The notes below the pieces were generated by a model, which did no database searches, had not been told where the DNA came from, and was given only the letters and a program-made list of their open reading frames with translations. From Kitasatospora purpeofusca (GTDB lineage: Bacteria; Actinomycetota; Actinomycetes; Streptomycetales; Streptomycetaceae): a DNA stretch of 64,000 nucleotides. This document shows positions 17,695 to 25,497 of this stretch, piece by piece (the stretch's first letter is position 1; every line of letters starts with the position of its first letter). Location of the stretch: assembly GCF_000718025.1 (NCBI RefSeq), contig NZ_JODS01000010.1:124001-188000 (forward strand). Direction: 5' to 3'. Both the position numbers and the translations under genes were made by a program.

Positions 17695-18980
17695 CGGACC
17701 GTCCGCTCAAGCAGATCCACCTCGCCGCGCACTTCCCCGGCGTCAACAACACCACCGTGTGGACCGATCCGGCCGCCGGCAGCCAGATCGCCTTCGAGTC
17801 CTTCCGCCACCTCGCCGCCACCGCCGAGCGCGGCCGGTTCGACTTCCTCTTCCTCGCCGAGGGCCTGCGGCTGCGCGAGGTCAAGGGCCGGATCCACGAC
17901 CTGGACGTGCTGGGCCGTCCCGAGTCGATCACCGTGCTGAACGCGCTCGCCGCCGTCACCACCCACCTGGGGCTGGCCGCGACCGTCAACGCCACCTTCA
18001 ACGAACCGTACGAACTGGCCCGCCGCTTCGCCTCCTTGGACCATCTCTCCGGCGGCCGCGCGGCCTGGAACGTGGTCACCTCCTCGGACGCCTTCACCGG
18101 TGAGAACTTCCGCCGCGGCGGATACCTCGACCGCGCCGACCGCTACACCCGGGCCGCCGAATTCGTTCAGCTGGCACGGGAGTTCTGGGACGCGGCGGGC
18201 ACCGGCACGGTCCGCCACCAGGGTCCGCAGTTCGACGTCGAGGGCACCCTCTCGCTGCCCCGGCCGCCGCAGGGCCACCCGGTGGTGATCCAGGCCGGGG
18301 ACTCCGACGAGGGCCGCGAGTTCGCCGCCGCCACCGCCGACGTGGTCTTCAGCCGGCACTCGACCCTGGCCGCCGGGCAGGCCTTCCACGCCGACGTCAA
18401 GCGTCGGCTGGCCGCGTACGGACGCAAGCCCGACGAGCTGAAGATCATGCCCGGGGTGACCTGGGTGCTGGGCGACACCGAGGAGGAGGCCGTCGAACGG
18501 GCCGCCGGGATCCGCCGCGCCCAGGTGAGCCCGGCCACCGCGATCGCCTACCTGGAGCAGGTCTGGGGCGTCGACCTCTCCGGCCACGACGTGGACGGCC
18601 CGCTGCCGGAGGTCGACCCGGTGCGCGGGTCCGGACTGGTCCAGGGGCGGACCTCGCTCGGAGATCCGCTGGAGATCGCCGCCGAGTGGCGGGCGGTGGC
18701 CGCGGCCAAGGGGCTCAGCAGCCGCGAGCTGGTGATCGAGGTGACCGGTCGGCAGTCCTTCGTCGGCACCCCGCGGAGCGTGGCCGAGCAGATCGACCGC
18801 CATGTGCAGAGCGACGCCGCGGACGGCTTCATCCTCGTCCCCCACCTCACTCCGGGCGGGCTGGACGAGTTCGTGGACCGGGTGGTGCCGCTGCTCCAGG
18901 AGCGCGGGGTGTTCCGCACCGAGTACACCGGGACGACCCTGCGCGACCACCTCGGCCTGCCGGTCCCCGGCCGCCGCTGA
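17691..18980 (+). CDS. NtaA/DmoA-family FMN-dependent monooxygenase
   Basis: 429-residue LLM monooxygenase of the NtaA/SnaA/DmoA/SoxA group. Blocks seen: HFPGVNNTTVWTDP, FLAEGLRLRE, GLAATVNATFNEPYELARRFASLDHLSGGRAAWNVVTS, ARYLDRADRYTRAAEF-like region, HPVVIQAGDSDEG and VPHLTPGGLDEFVDRVVPLLQERG. Relatives oxidise nitrilotriacetate, dibenzothiophene or dimethyl sulfide. Translationally coupled to the previous monooxygenase. With the leader peptide upstream, a desulfurisation role is the best guess. Confidence 0.88.
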   Translation: MTDRPLKQIHLAAHFPGVNNTTVWTDPAAGSQIAFESFRHLAATAERGRFDFLFLAEGLRLREVKGRIHDLDVLGRPESITVLNALAAVTTHLGLAATVNATFNEPYELARRFASLDHLSGGRAAWNVVTSSDAFTGENFRRGGYLDRADRYTRAAEFVQLAREFWDAAGTGTVRHQGPQFDVEGTLSLPRPPQGHPVVIQAGDSDEGREFAAATADVVFSRHSTLAAGQAFHADVKRRLAAYGRKPDELKIMPGVTWVLGDTEEEAVERAAGIRRAQVSPATAIAYLEQVWGVDLSGHDVDGPLPEVDPVRGSGLVQGRTSLGDPLEIAAEWRAVAAAKGLSSRELVIEVTGRQSFVGTPRSVAEQIDRHVQSDAADGFILVPHLTPGGLDEFVDRVVPLLQERGVFRTEYTGTTLRDHLGLPVPGRR

Positions 18981-19041
18981 GCCGCTGACCCGCCGTCGGG
19001 CTGCTGCCGGGATCGGCCCCGGCGGCGGCCCGGACGGGGGC

Positions 19042-19788
19042 TCAGATCTCGTAGACCGCCCCGGCCCGGGCGATCTCGACCGGCCCGGGATAGGCCGCGG
19101 CCGCGTCCCGCCGGTTGAGCTCGGCGTCCGTCCACGGCGGGATGTGAGTGAGCACGAGCCGACGGGCGCCGGCCGCGGTGGCGTGCTCGCCCGCCTCGCG
19201 GCCGTTGAGGTGGACGGCCCGGTAGGTGTCCCGGCCGTCCAGGTAGGCGGCCTCGCAGAGGAAGAGGTCGGTGTCCCGGGCGAGCTCGACGAGTTCGGCG
19301 CTCTCCCCGGTGTCGCCGGAGTAGACCAGGCTGCGGCCGCCGTGCTCGAGCCGGAAGGCGAAGGCGTCGACGGGGTGGTTGACCTGGGCGACGTCGATCC
19401 GGAAGGGACCGAGGTCGAAGCGGCCCGGGGTGAGGGTGCGGAACTCGAACACCTCCTTCATCCCCGGGTTCTCCGGCATGTCGTAGGCGCGGGCCATCCG
19501 TTCGGCGGTGCCGGCCGGGCCGTAGACGGGCATCGGCGCGGGGCAGCCCTCGGCCCGGTAGTTGCGGGCGACCCAGTAGGCGCACAGGTCGATGCAGTGG
19601 TCCGCGTGCAGGTGGCTGAGCAGGATCGCGTCGACCTCGTAGATCGAGGCGTACTTCTGGAGGGCGCCGAGCGCGCCGTTGCCGAGGTCGAGCACGACCC
19701 GGTAGCCGTCGGCCTCCACGAGGTAGCTGGAGCACGGCGAGTCGGCCGACGGGAAGCTCCCCGAGCACCCCACCACGGTCAGTTTCAT
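19042..19788 (-). CDS. MBL-fold hydrolase (RNase Z-like branch)
   Basis: 248-residue metallo-beta-lactamase-fold protein. The zinc motif SHLHADHCID is at residues 58-67, VVLDLGNGALG comes before it, and later HPVDAFAF, YSGDTGES and LTHIPPWTD supply the other ligands. It resembles the short RNase Z/phosphodiesterase branch; substrate unknown. ATG 19788 with GGAGGGG upstream. Convergent with the monooxygenase operon. Confidence 0.85.
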   Translation of the reverse strand: MKLTVVGCSGSFPSADSPCSSYLVEADGYRVVLDLGNGALGALQKYASIYEVDAILLSHLHADHCIDLCAYWVARNYRAEGCPAPMPVYGPAGTAERMARAYDMPENPGMKEVFEFRTLTPGRFDLGPFRIDVAQVNHPVDAFAFRLEHGGRSLVYSGDTGESAELVELARDTDLFLCEAAYLDGRDTYRAVHLNGREAGEHATAAGARRLVLTHIPPWTDAELNRRDAAAAYPGPVEIARAGAVYEI

Positions 19789-20031
19789 CCGAGCCCCTCC
19801 GCCCCGACACGTCCTGGCTGCCGCTGGTCATGACAGCGGGCCGGGAGTACCGGCCGGAGGCGCTGCCCTGCGCGTGTTGTCGAGAGTAAGGGCGGAGCGG
19901 CACTTTGCCCCCGTCTCCGTGCCGTGCTGTGGCTGGAATCACCAGAACGCCGGGGGGACGGGGGACGGACGGTGCGCCGGTGGTGCTCCGGCGCCGGCCG
20001 GGCCGACCGGCGCCGGACGGCGGTGGGCGGC

Positions 20032-20220
20032 TCAGCGGTGGCCGGGGCGGTTCCGGGCCCAGGCGCGGACGGTCTCGGGGTACCAGCGCGGGTGGCCGCC
20101 GTCGACCACGTCGGGTTCGGGGAGCAGTCCGTGCCGCCGGTAGTTGCGGACGGTCTCCGGCCGGACGTTGATGTGACGGGCGATCTCGGCGTACGACCAC
20201 AGGTCGGTACTGCGACTCAC
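20032..20220 (-). CDS. small helix-turn-helix protein
   Basis: 62-residue MerR/excisionase-type DNA-binding protein: LWSYAEIARHINVRPETVRNYRRHGLLPEPD is a winged HTH with recognition helix, followed by HPRWYPETVRAWARNRPG. GTG at 20220 follows GGAGGTGG by 3 bases, a strong start; a longer open frame upstream lacks support. Such single-domain regulators are common near tail ends of operons in streptomycetes; target unknown. Confidence 0.8.
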   Translation of the reverse strand: MSRSTDLWSYAEIARHINVRPETVRNYRRHGLLPEPDVVDGGHPRWYPETVRAWARNRPGHR

Positions 20221-20377
20221 GGGCCACCTCCGCTGGTGCGTGGGGAGACGTTCGTGAGCAGCCTTTCCGCGCCGGGCGGCGGCCCCGCACCGGAACGGCC
20301 ACCGTGGTCGTACCGTGACGAACCGGGAGCACGGTACGGACAAATCCCCGATCGTCACGATCGGGGCGGCGGGGGTT

Positions 20378-21346
20378 TCAGGCCCAGAGCTGGCCCTGCA
20401 GCGCCTCGACGGCGGCCTCGGTGGACTCGGCGGTGTAGATGCCGGTGGAGAGGTACTTCCAGCCACCGTCCGCGACCACGAAGACGATGTCGGCGCGCTC
20501 GCCGGCCTGGGCGGCCTTGCGGCCGACGCCGATCGCCGCGTGCAGGATCGCGCCGGTGGACACGCCGGCGAAGATGCCCTCCTCCTGGAGGAGTTCGCGG
20601 GTGCGGCGGACGGCGTCGGCGGAGCCGACCGAGAAGCGGGTGGTCAGCACCTCGGCGTCGTACAGCTCGGGGACGAAGCCCTCGTCGAGGTTGCGCAGCC
20701 CGTAGACCAGGTCGTCGTAGCGCGGTTCGGCGGCGACGATCCGCACGCCGGGGACCTTCTCGCGCAGGAAGCGGCCGACGCCCATGAGGGTGCCGGTGGT
20801 GCCGAGTCCGGCCACGAAGTGGGTGACGGTGGGCAGGTCGGCGAGGATCTCGGGGCCGGTGGTGGCGTAGTGGGCGCCGGCGTTGTCGGGGTTGCCGTAC
20901 TGGTACAGCATGACCCAGTCGGGGTGCTCGGCGGCGATCTCCTTGGCGATCCGGACGGCGGTGTTGGAGCCGCCGGCGGCGGGCGAGGGGATGATCTCGG
21001 CGCCCCACATGCGGAGCAGTTCGCGCCGTTCCTCGCTGGTGTTCTCGGGCATGACGCAGACCATCCGGTAGCCCTTGAGCTTGGCCGCCATGGCGAGCGA
21101 GATGCCGGTGTTGCCGCTGGTGGGTTCGAGGATCGTGCAGCCGGGGGTGAGCCGGCCGTCGGCCTCGGCGCGCTCGATCATGTGCAGCGCCGGGCGGTCC
21201 TTGATGGAGCCGGTGGGGTTGCGGTCCTCCAGCTTCGCCCACAGGGTGACCCGGCCGTCGGTGTTGCCGGGGACCGCGGCGGACAGCCGGGGCAGGCGGA
21301 CCAGCGGGGTGTTGCCGACGGCTTCGAGCGGGCTGTCGTAACGCAA
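20378..21346 (-). CDS. cysM: cysteine synthase CysM (CysO-dependent type)
   Basis: 322-residue PLP enzyme of the cysteine synthase fold. The PLP lysine is Lys49 in NPTGSIKDRP, and EPTSGNTGISLA and AGLGTTGTLMGVGRF bind the cofactor and phosphate. Gene order Mec / CysO / CysM is that of mycobacteria, where CysM condenses O-phosphoserine with CysO-thiocarboxylate. The start is a TTG at 21346, preceded by GGAGG at 5 bases. It lies 94 bp after cysO on the same strand and is probably cotranscribed behind the leader peptide. Confidence 0.93.
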   Translation of the reverse strand: MRYDSPLEAVGNTPLVRLPRLSAAVPGNTDGRVTLWAKLEDRNPTGSIKDRPALHMIERAEADGRLTPGCTILEPTSGNTGISLAMAAKLKGYRMVCVMPENTSEERRELLRMWGAEIIPSPAAGGSNTAVRIAKEIAAEHPDWVMLYQYGNPDNAGAHYATTGPEILADLPTVTHFVAGLGTTGTLMGVGRFLREKVPGVRIVAAEPRYDDLVYGLRNLDEGFVPELYDAEVLTTRFSVGSADAVRRTRELLQEEGIFAGVSTGAILHAAIGVGRKAAQAGERADIVFVVADGGWKYLSTGIYTAESTEAAVEALQGQLWA

Positions 21347-21440
21347 GGGGTCCTCCGGCGGCGGCGGCGGTTCGGTCGGGTCCGGTCGGGCGGTGCCCGT
21401 CCCGGCCCGGGCGGAGCGCCGGGCCGGGACGGGCGGGGTG

Positions 21441-21719
21441 TCAGCGGGCGCCGCCGGCCACGGCGGGCAGGATGGTGACGCTGTCGCCGTCGGCGAGGGC
21501 GGTGGAGATGCCCTCCAGGAAGCGCACGTCCTCGTCGTTCAGGTAGACGTTGACGAAGCGGCGCAGCTCGCCGCCGTCCAGCAGTCGGGCGGCGATGCCC
21601 GGGTGGCGGGCGTCGAGGTCCTGGAAGAGTTCCCCGAGGTTGCTGCCGGTGCCCTCGACGGCCTTGGCGCCGTCGGTGTAGGTGCGGAGGATGGTCGGGA
21701 TGCGGACCTCGATGGCCAT
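21441..21719 (-). CDS. cysO: MoaD/ThiS-family sulfur carrier (CysO-like) with C-terminal Ala-Arg
   Basis: 92-residue ubiquitin-like sulfur carrier. It has the family body (EVRIPTILRTYTDG, FVNVYLNDEDVRFL, DGDSVTILPAVAGG). The sequence does not end at the Gly-Gly that must be free for thiocarboxylation but continues Ala-Arg-stop. The JAMM peptidase Mec, encoded upstream, could remove these residues, as QbsD does for QbsE. ATG 21719, start supported by MAIEV family N-terminus. It hands sulfur to CysM. Confidence 0.9.
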   Translation of the reverse strand: MAIEVRIPTILRTYTDGAKAVEGTGSNLGELFQDLDARHPGIAARLLDGGELRRFVNVYLNDEDVRFLEGISTALADGDSVTILPAVAGGAR

Positions 21720-21779
21720 GGGTGCGCTCCTGTGCGAGTCGTGAGGTGGGTGGGCCGCAGCGGGCGCGGCAGGGCGTGA

Positions 21780-21811
21780 CGGCCCGGGGCGGAGGGATCC
21801 GCGGCGGGCCG
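21780..21811 (-). promoter_or_regulatory. attenuator-like hairpin between leader peptide and cysO
   Basis: 7-bp outer stem (CGGCCCG/CGGGCCG) and 5-bp inner stem (GCGGA/TCCGC) between the leader stop at 21823 and cysO. Moderate stability; role inferred from position. Confidence 0.4.
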
Positions 21812-21822
21812 GGACGGGCGGC

Positions 21823-21942
21823 TCAGCGCGAGCGCGCCGGCGTACCGGGACAGATCGCGCCGGCGTGCCGGCACAGGTCGATGTGCAGGCGCGCCACGAG
21901 GCGGGTGCCCGGGGCCTGGTTGCTAACATCGACGGAACGCAT
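21823..21942 (-). CDS. cysteine-containing leader peptide upstream of cysO-cysM
   Basis: 39-residue ORF. Its middle, LVARLHIDLCRHAGAICPG, has the HIDLCR..xAIC pattern of actinobacterial leader peptides placed before cysteine genes, with two cysteines 7 residues apart. ATG at 21942 has no ribosome-binding site but TACGAT lies 6 bases upstream as a -10, which fits a leaderless transcript. It precedes cysO by about 100 bp on the same strand, and the upstream gene mec has its own terminator, so this is probably the start of the cysO-cysM transcript. Confidence 0.72.
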   Translation of the reverse strand: MRSVDVSNQAPGTRLVARLHIDLCRHAGAICPGTPARSR

Positions 21943-22039
21943 GGGCTCATCGTATAGATTCCCGGGCCCGCTCCTCCATGCCCGTCCCGGCATTCGGATG
22001 GTTTCGTCCCCCATGTCGAGATACCCCGGGAACAGCAGT

Positions 22040-22072
22040 GGCCCGCCGACCACTCGCGGAGGTCGGCGGGCC
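22040..22072 (-). terminator. terminator downstream of mec
   Basis: 12-bp perfect stem (22040-22051 and 22061-22072) with a 9-nt loop, about 20 bp after the mec stop, separating mec from the leader/cysO transcript. Confidence 0.7.
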
Positions 22073-22091
22073 CCGCCCAGGTGGGTGCGGG

Positions 22092-22523
22092 TCAGGCCTG
22101 GTGGGCCTCGACGACCTGGACGTCTTCCTCCGTGATCACACCGTCCACGATGCGGAACGAGCGGAACTCGTACGGGTCTTCGGCGCCGTTCCCCTCGGCG
22201 GTGGAGACCAGGACGTAGTGGGCGTTCGGCTCGGAGGCGTAGCTCACGTCGGTGCGCGAGGGGTAGGCCTCGGTGGCGGTGTGGGAGTGGTAGACGATCA
22301 CGGGCTCCTCGTCCCGGTCGTCCATCTCACGGTAGAGCTTCAGCAGGTCGCCCGAGTCGAACTCGTAGAACGTGGGCGAGCGGGCGGCGTTGAGCATCGG
22401 GACGAACCGCTCGGGGCGGCCGCTGCCTTCCGGACCGGCGACCACACCGCAGGCCTCGTCCGGGTGGTCGGCGCGGGCGTGGGCGACGATCGCGTCGCGC
22501 AGTTCTCGGGTGATGGTCAGCAT
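22092..22523 (-). CDS. mec: JAMM/MPN+ peptidase Mec (CysO-cysteine peptidase)
   Basis: 143-residue single-domain JAMM metalloprotease. The zinc and catalytic residues are all present: Glu23 in HPDEACGV, His79 and His81 in YHSHTATEAYPSRTD, Ser89 and Asp92. In mycobacteria this protein cleaves cysteine off the CysO-Cys adduct. Here it could also trim the Ala-Arg tail of CysO. It sits upstream of leader/cysO/cysM on the same strand but ends in a terminator. Confidence 0.9.
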   Translation of the reverse strand: MLTITRELRDAIVAHARADHPDEACGVVAGPEGSGRPERFVPMLNAARSPTFYEFDSGDLLKLYREMDDRDEEPVIVYHSHTATEAYPSRTDVSYASEPNAHYVLVSTAEGNGAEDPYEFRSFRIVDGVITEEDVQVVEAHQA

Positions 22524-22589
22524 GGCGTCAGGATAGCCACGCCCCGGCGGGTCACCGCCGGGGCGTCCACGACGGCCGGGGGTGCCGTC

Positions 22590-24044
22590 TCAGTGGGTGT
22601 CGGCTCCGTCGCCGGACGCGTGCAGGTGGTCGTGCGCGACCGCGTGCACCGCCTCGGGGCGGCGGCGCTTGAGCACCTGGTAGCCGACGACGAGCAGGAC
22701 CGCCCAGACCGGGAAGACGTACAGCGAGATCCGGTTGTCCTTGTCCAGGGCGATCAGGACGACCACGAACACGAGGAAGGCGAGCGAGGCCCAGCTGCTC
22801 CAGACGCCGCCGGGGGCCTTGAAGGTGGGAGGCGGCAGGTGGCCGCCCTGCCAGGCCTTCCGGTAGCGGATCTGGCAGATCAGGATCATCGCCCAGGTCC
22901 ACAGGCCGCAGACGGTGGCGACCGAGGTGATGTATTCGAACGCGCGGGCCGGGACGAGCGCGTTGAGCACCACGCCGGCGCCCATCAGCAGGCAGGACAG
23001 GGTGATCGCGACGGACGGCGAGCGGTGGGAGTTGAGCTTGGTCAGCCGTCCGGGGGCCTGGCCGCGCATCGCGAGGTCGCGCAGCATCCGGCCGGTGGAG
23101 TACATGCCGGAGTTGCAGGAGGAGAGCGCGGCGGTGAGCACCACGAAGTTGATGATGCCGGCCGCGGCGGGGATGCCGATCTTGCCGAAGGCGGCGACGA
23201 ACGGGCTGACGCCGGGCTGGAACTCGGTCCACGGCACCAGCGAGAGGATGATCACCAGGGCGCCGATGTAGAACAGCGCGATGCGCCAGGGCAGGGTGTT
23301 GATGGCGCGCGGGAGGGTCTTCTGCGGGTTCTCGCTCTCCCCGGCGGTGACGCCGACGAGTTCGACGCCCAGGTAGGCGAACATGACGATCTGCAGGGTC
23401 ATCACGGTGGCGCCGATGCCCTTGGGGAAGAAGCCGCCGTTCTCCCACAGGTGGGTGATCGAGGCGGTGTCGCCGGCGTCACTGAAGCCCAGGGTGAGGA
23501 CGCCGATGCCGATCAGGATCATGCCGATGATGGCGGTGACCTTGACCATGGAGAACCAGAACTCGATCTCGCCGAAGAGCTTCACCGAGATCAGGTTGGC
23601 CCCGTAGAGGATCACCAGGAAGACCAGCGCGCTGAGCCACTGCGGGATGTCGGGGGCCCAGAAGCGGACGTAGACGGCCGCGGCGGTGGTCTCCGCCATG
23701 CCGGTGACCACCCAGAACAGCCAGTACGTCCAGCCGGTCACATAGCCGGCGAAGGGGCCGAGGAACTCCCGCGCGTACTCGGCGAAGCTGCCGGAGACCG
23801 GGCGGTAGGTGAGGAGTTCGCCCAGCGCCCGCATGATCGCGAAGATCACCACGCCGGCGACCGCGTAGGAGAGGATCAGGCTGGGACCTGACTTGGAGAT
23901 CGCGGTGCCGGCGCCGAGGAAGAGTCCGGTGCCGATCGCGCCGCCGATCGCGATCATCTGGATCTGGCGGCTGCCGAGCCCCCGCTCGTAGCCCTCCTCG
24001 TCCGGTTTCGCGTCGACGACCTCGTCGTAGAGCTGTTCGGCCAT
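22590..24044 (-). CDS. amino acid permease (APC superfamily)
   Basis: 484-residue, 12-helix permease. Seen: LGSRQIQMIAIGGAIGTGLFLGAG (first helix glycine motif), AYAVAGVVIFAIMRALGEL, SFAEYAREFLGPFAGYVTGWTYWLFWV and EFWFSMVKVTAIIGMI, typical of the GabP/AnsP/proline-specific group. Substrate cannot be decided from sequence. ATG 24044 with AGGACGG upstream. It lies 66 bp upstream of mec on the same strand, so mec may be partly transcribed from here. Confidence 0.88.
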   Translation of the reverse strand: MAEQLYDEVVDAKPDEEGYERGLGSRQIQMIAIGGAIGTGLFLGAGTAISKSGPSLILSYAVAGVVIFAIMRALGELLTYRPVSGSFAEYAREFLGPFAGYVTGWTYWLFWVVTGMAETTAAAVYVRFWAPDIPQWLSALVFLVILYGANLISVKLFGEIEFWFSMVKVTAIIGMILIGIGVLTLGFSDAGDTASITHLWENGGFFPKGIGATVMTLQIVMFAYLGVELVGVTAGESENPQKTLPRAINTLPWRIALFYIGALVIILSLVPWTEFQPGVSPFVAAFGKIGIPAAAGIINFVVLTAALSSCNSGMYSTGRMLRDLAMRGQAPGRLTKLNSHRSPSVAITLSCLLMGAGVVLNALVPARAFEYITSVATVCGLWTWAMILICQIRYRKAWQGGHLPPPTFKAPGGVWSSWASLAFLVFVVVLIALDKDNRISLYVFPVWAVLLVVGYQVLKRRRPEAVHAVAHDHLHASGDGADTH

Positions 24045-24187
24045 GGTGCACCGTCCTGGATGGGATCTCGTGGTGGGACTCGTGGGGGTGGGGAGCAGTC
24101 GTACCACGCCCGATCCGGACAGCGGTGTCCATCTGAGCGATATTTGAGCATGTCCCGATAGGGTTTCGCCCGTTTTGACCGGAAAAG

Positions 24188-24226
24188 CCCCGGCCGCCCG
24201 TCCAGCATGCGGACGGGCGGCCGGGG
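24188..24226 (-). terminator. terminator downstream of the clpS-DUF2017 operon
   Basis: Perfect 16-bp stem (24188-24203 and 24211-24226) with a 7-nt loop, 45 bp past the DUF2017 stop. Confidence 0.85.
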
Positions 24227-24270
24227 CCTGTGCCGAACCGGGGCGGCCGCTCCTGGGGCGCCCCGGCGGC

Positions 24271-24846
24271 TCAGCCGGCCATCGCCTCCAGCAGCGACTC
24301 CTGCAGCGCGCCGAGCCACAGGTAGGCCATCACCAGCGGCTTGCGGTCGTCGCTGTCCGGCAGCTCGTAGAGGCCCCGCTCGTCCTCGTCGGTGACCTCC
24401 AGACGCACCCCGAGGGTCAGCCGCAGGTCGTTGAGCGCGCCCAGCCAGTGCCGGCACCCGGTGGCGTCCAGCTCGACCGTCCCGTCCTCGCCGCCCAGGC
24501 CGTCCAGGGTGCGCACGGCGTACAGCGCGTCCTCGCGCTTGCGGGTGCGCAGATCCGGCTCGGTGTAGCGGCGGAACTCCCCGGCCGCCTCCCGGGACTC
24601 CGGGTCGGCCGGTCCGGCGGGATCCCCGTAGGCGTCGGGGAAGAGCCGCGCCAGCGCCGGGTCCGCGGGCGCCTCGGTCGGCCCCTCCGCGAACAGCGCC
24701 GCCAGCGGGTCACCGCCGTCCCCGCCGGGGCCCGGCCCGATCAGCTCCAGCATCTGCACTTCCAGCGAGCGCAGGATGGAGGCCTCCAGCTCTTCCAGCG
24801 CGAGCACCGCGCCCCCGCCACCGGCACTCTCGAACAACCCAGCCAT
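24271..24846 (-). CDS. DUF2017 family protein
   Basis: 191-residue acidic protein of the actinobacterial family DUF2017. Conserved pieces are LEASILRSLEVQMLELIGPG near the start, LARLFPDAYGD, FRRYTEPDLRTRKREDA and a helical C-terminus YLWLGALQESLLEAMAG. It is regularly found downstream of clpS, as here with an 82-bp gap. No enzymatic motif is visible; a link to ClpS-directed proteolysis is only suggested by the pairing. Confidence 0.85.
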   Translation of the reverse strand: MAGLFESAGGGGAVLALEELEASILRSLEVQMLELIGPGPGGDGGDPLAALFAEGPTEAPADPALARLFPDAYGDPAGPADPESREAAGEFRRYTEPDLRTRKREDALYAVRTLDGLGGEDGTVELDATGCRHWLGALNDLRLTLGVRLEVTDEDERGLYELPDSDDRKPLVMAYLWLGALQESLLEAMAG

Positions 24847-24928
24847 CGGTATCGGTCAGCCCGTCTTCGTCTTCGTCGCCGTCATCGTCGCCGTACTCGC
24901 CACCGCCGCCCCGGCGGGCGCCGCGGCC

Positions 24929-25222
24929 TCAGTCGTGCTGCAGGGTGGCCCAGAGACCGTAGCCGTGCATCGCCTGCACGTCGCGCTCCATCTCCTCGCG
25001 CGAGCCGCTGGACACCACGGACCGGCCCTTGGTGTGCACCTCCATCATGAGCTTCCTGGCCTTGTCCTTCGGATAGCCGAAGTAGGCCTGGAAGACGTAC
25101 TGGACGTAGCTCATCAGGTTGACCGGGTCGTTGTGCACGATGGTGACCCAGGGGGTGTCCGGTTCCGCCACCGGTACGCCCTCGACCTCCGGGCGCTCGA
25201 TCTCCACGGGCGCGACACTCAC
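24929..25222 (-). CDS. clpS: ATP-dependent Clp protease adaptor ClpS
   Basis: 97-residue adaptor that binds N-degron substrates and hands them to ClpC/ClpP. The core has TIVHNDPVNLMSYVQYVF (N-degron pocket), AYFGYPKDKARKLMMEVHTKGRSVV and a C-terminal GLWATLQHD. The N-terminal tail of about 30 residues is Pro/Glu-rich, as is usual. GTG 25222 chosen because AGGAGGG lies 8 bases upstream. First gene of the clpS-DUF2017 unit, divergent from pncB. Confidence 0.93.
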   Translation of the reverse strand: MSVAPVEIERPEVEGVPVAEPDTPWVTIVHNDPVNLMSYVQYVFQAYFGYPKDKARKLMMEVHTKGRSVVSSGSREEMERDVQAMHGYGLWATLQHD

Positions 25223-25484
25223 CGCGGGGTCCCTCCTGTCGCCTGGCTCTCCAGGTGGCTCCCACCTGGCCGTCACGTGGTTGCCACGTGCCCCTTCAGC
25301 CCCATGCTGCCATCCGGGGGACCTCGGGGCGATTCCGCCCCCGGCCCCGCGGACCGCCCCCGACCCGCCCCCGACCCCGCCCGCGGAGCGCCCGCCGACC
25401 GTCCGCGAGGGGCCCGGGAGGGGCCCGCGACGCGCCCGCCGAGGATCCGCCACGAGAAATCGTCACTTTGACGCTAAGGGGTAG

Positions 25485-25497
25485 TAGCATCATCCTC
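25485..25497 (+). promoter_or_regulatory. leaderless promoter -10 of pncB
   Basis: TAGCAT at 25485-25490 lies seven bases before the pncB ATG, and no ribosome-binding site is visible, which fits transcription starting at the A of ATG. A TTGACG at 25468 is too close to be a normal -35. Confidence 0.35.
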
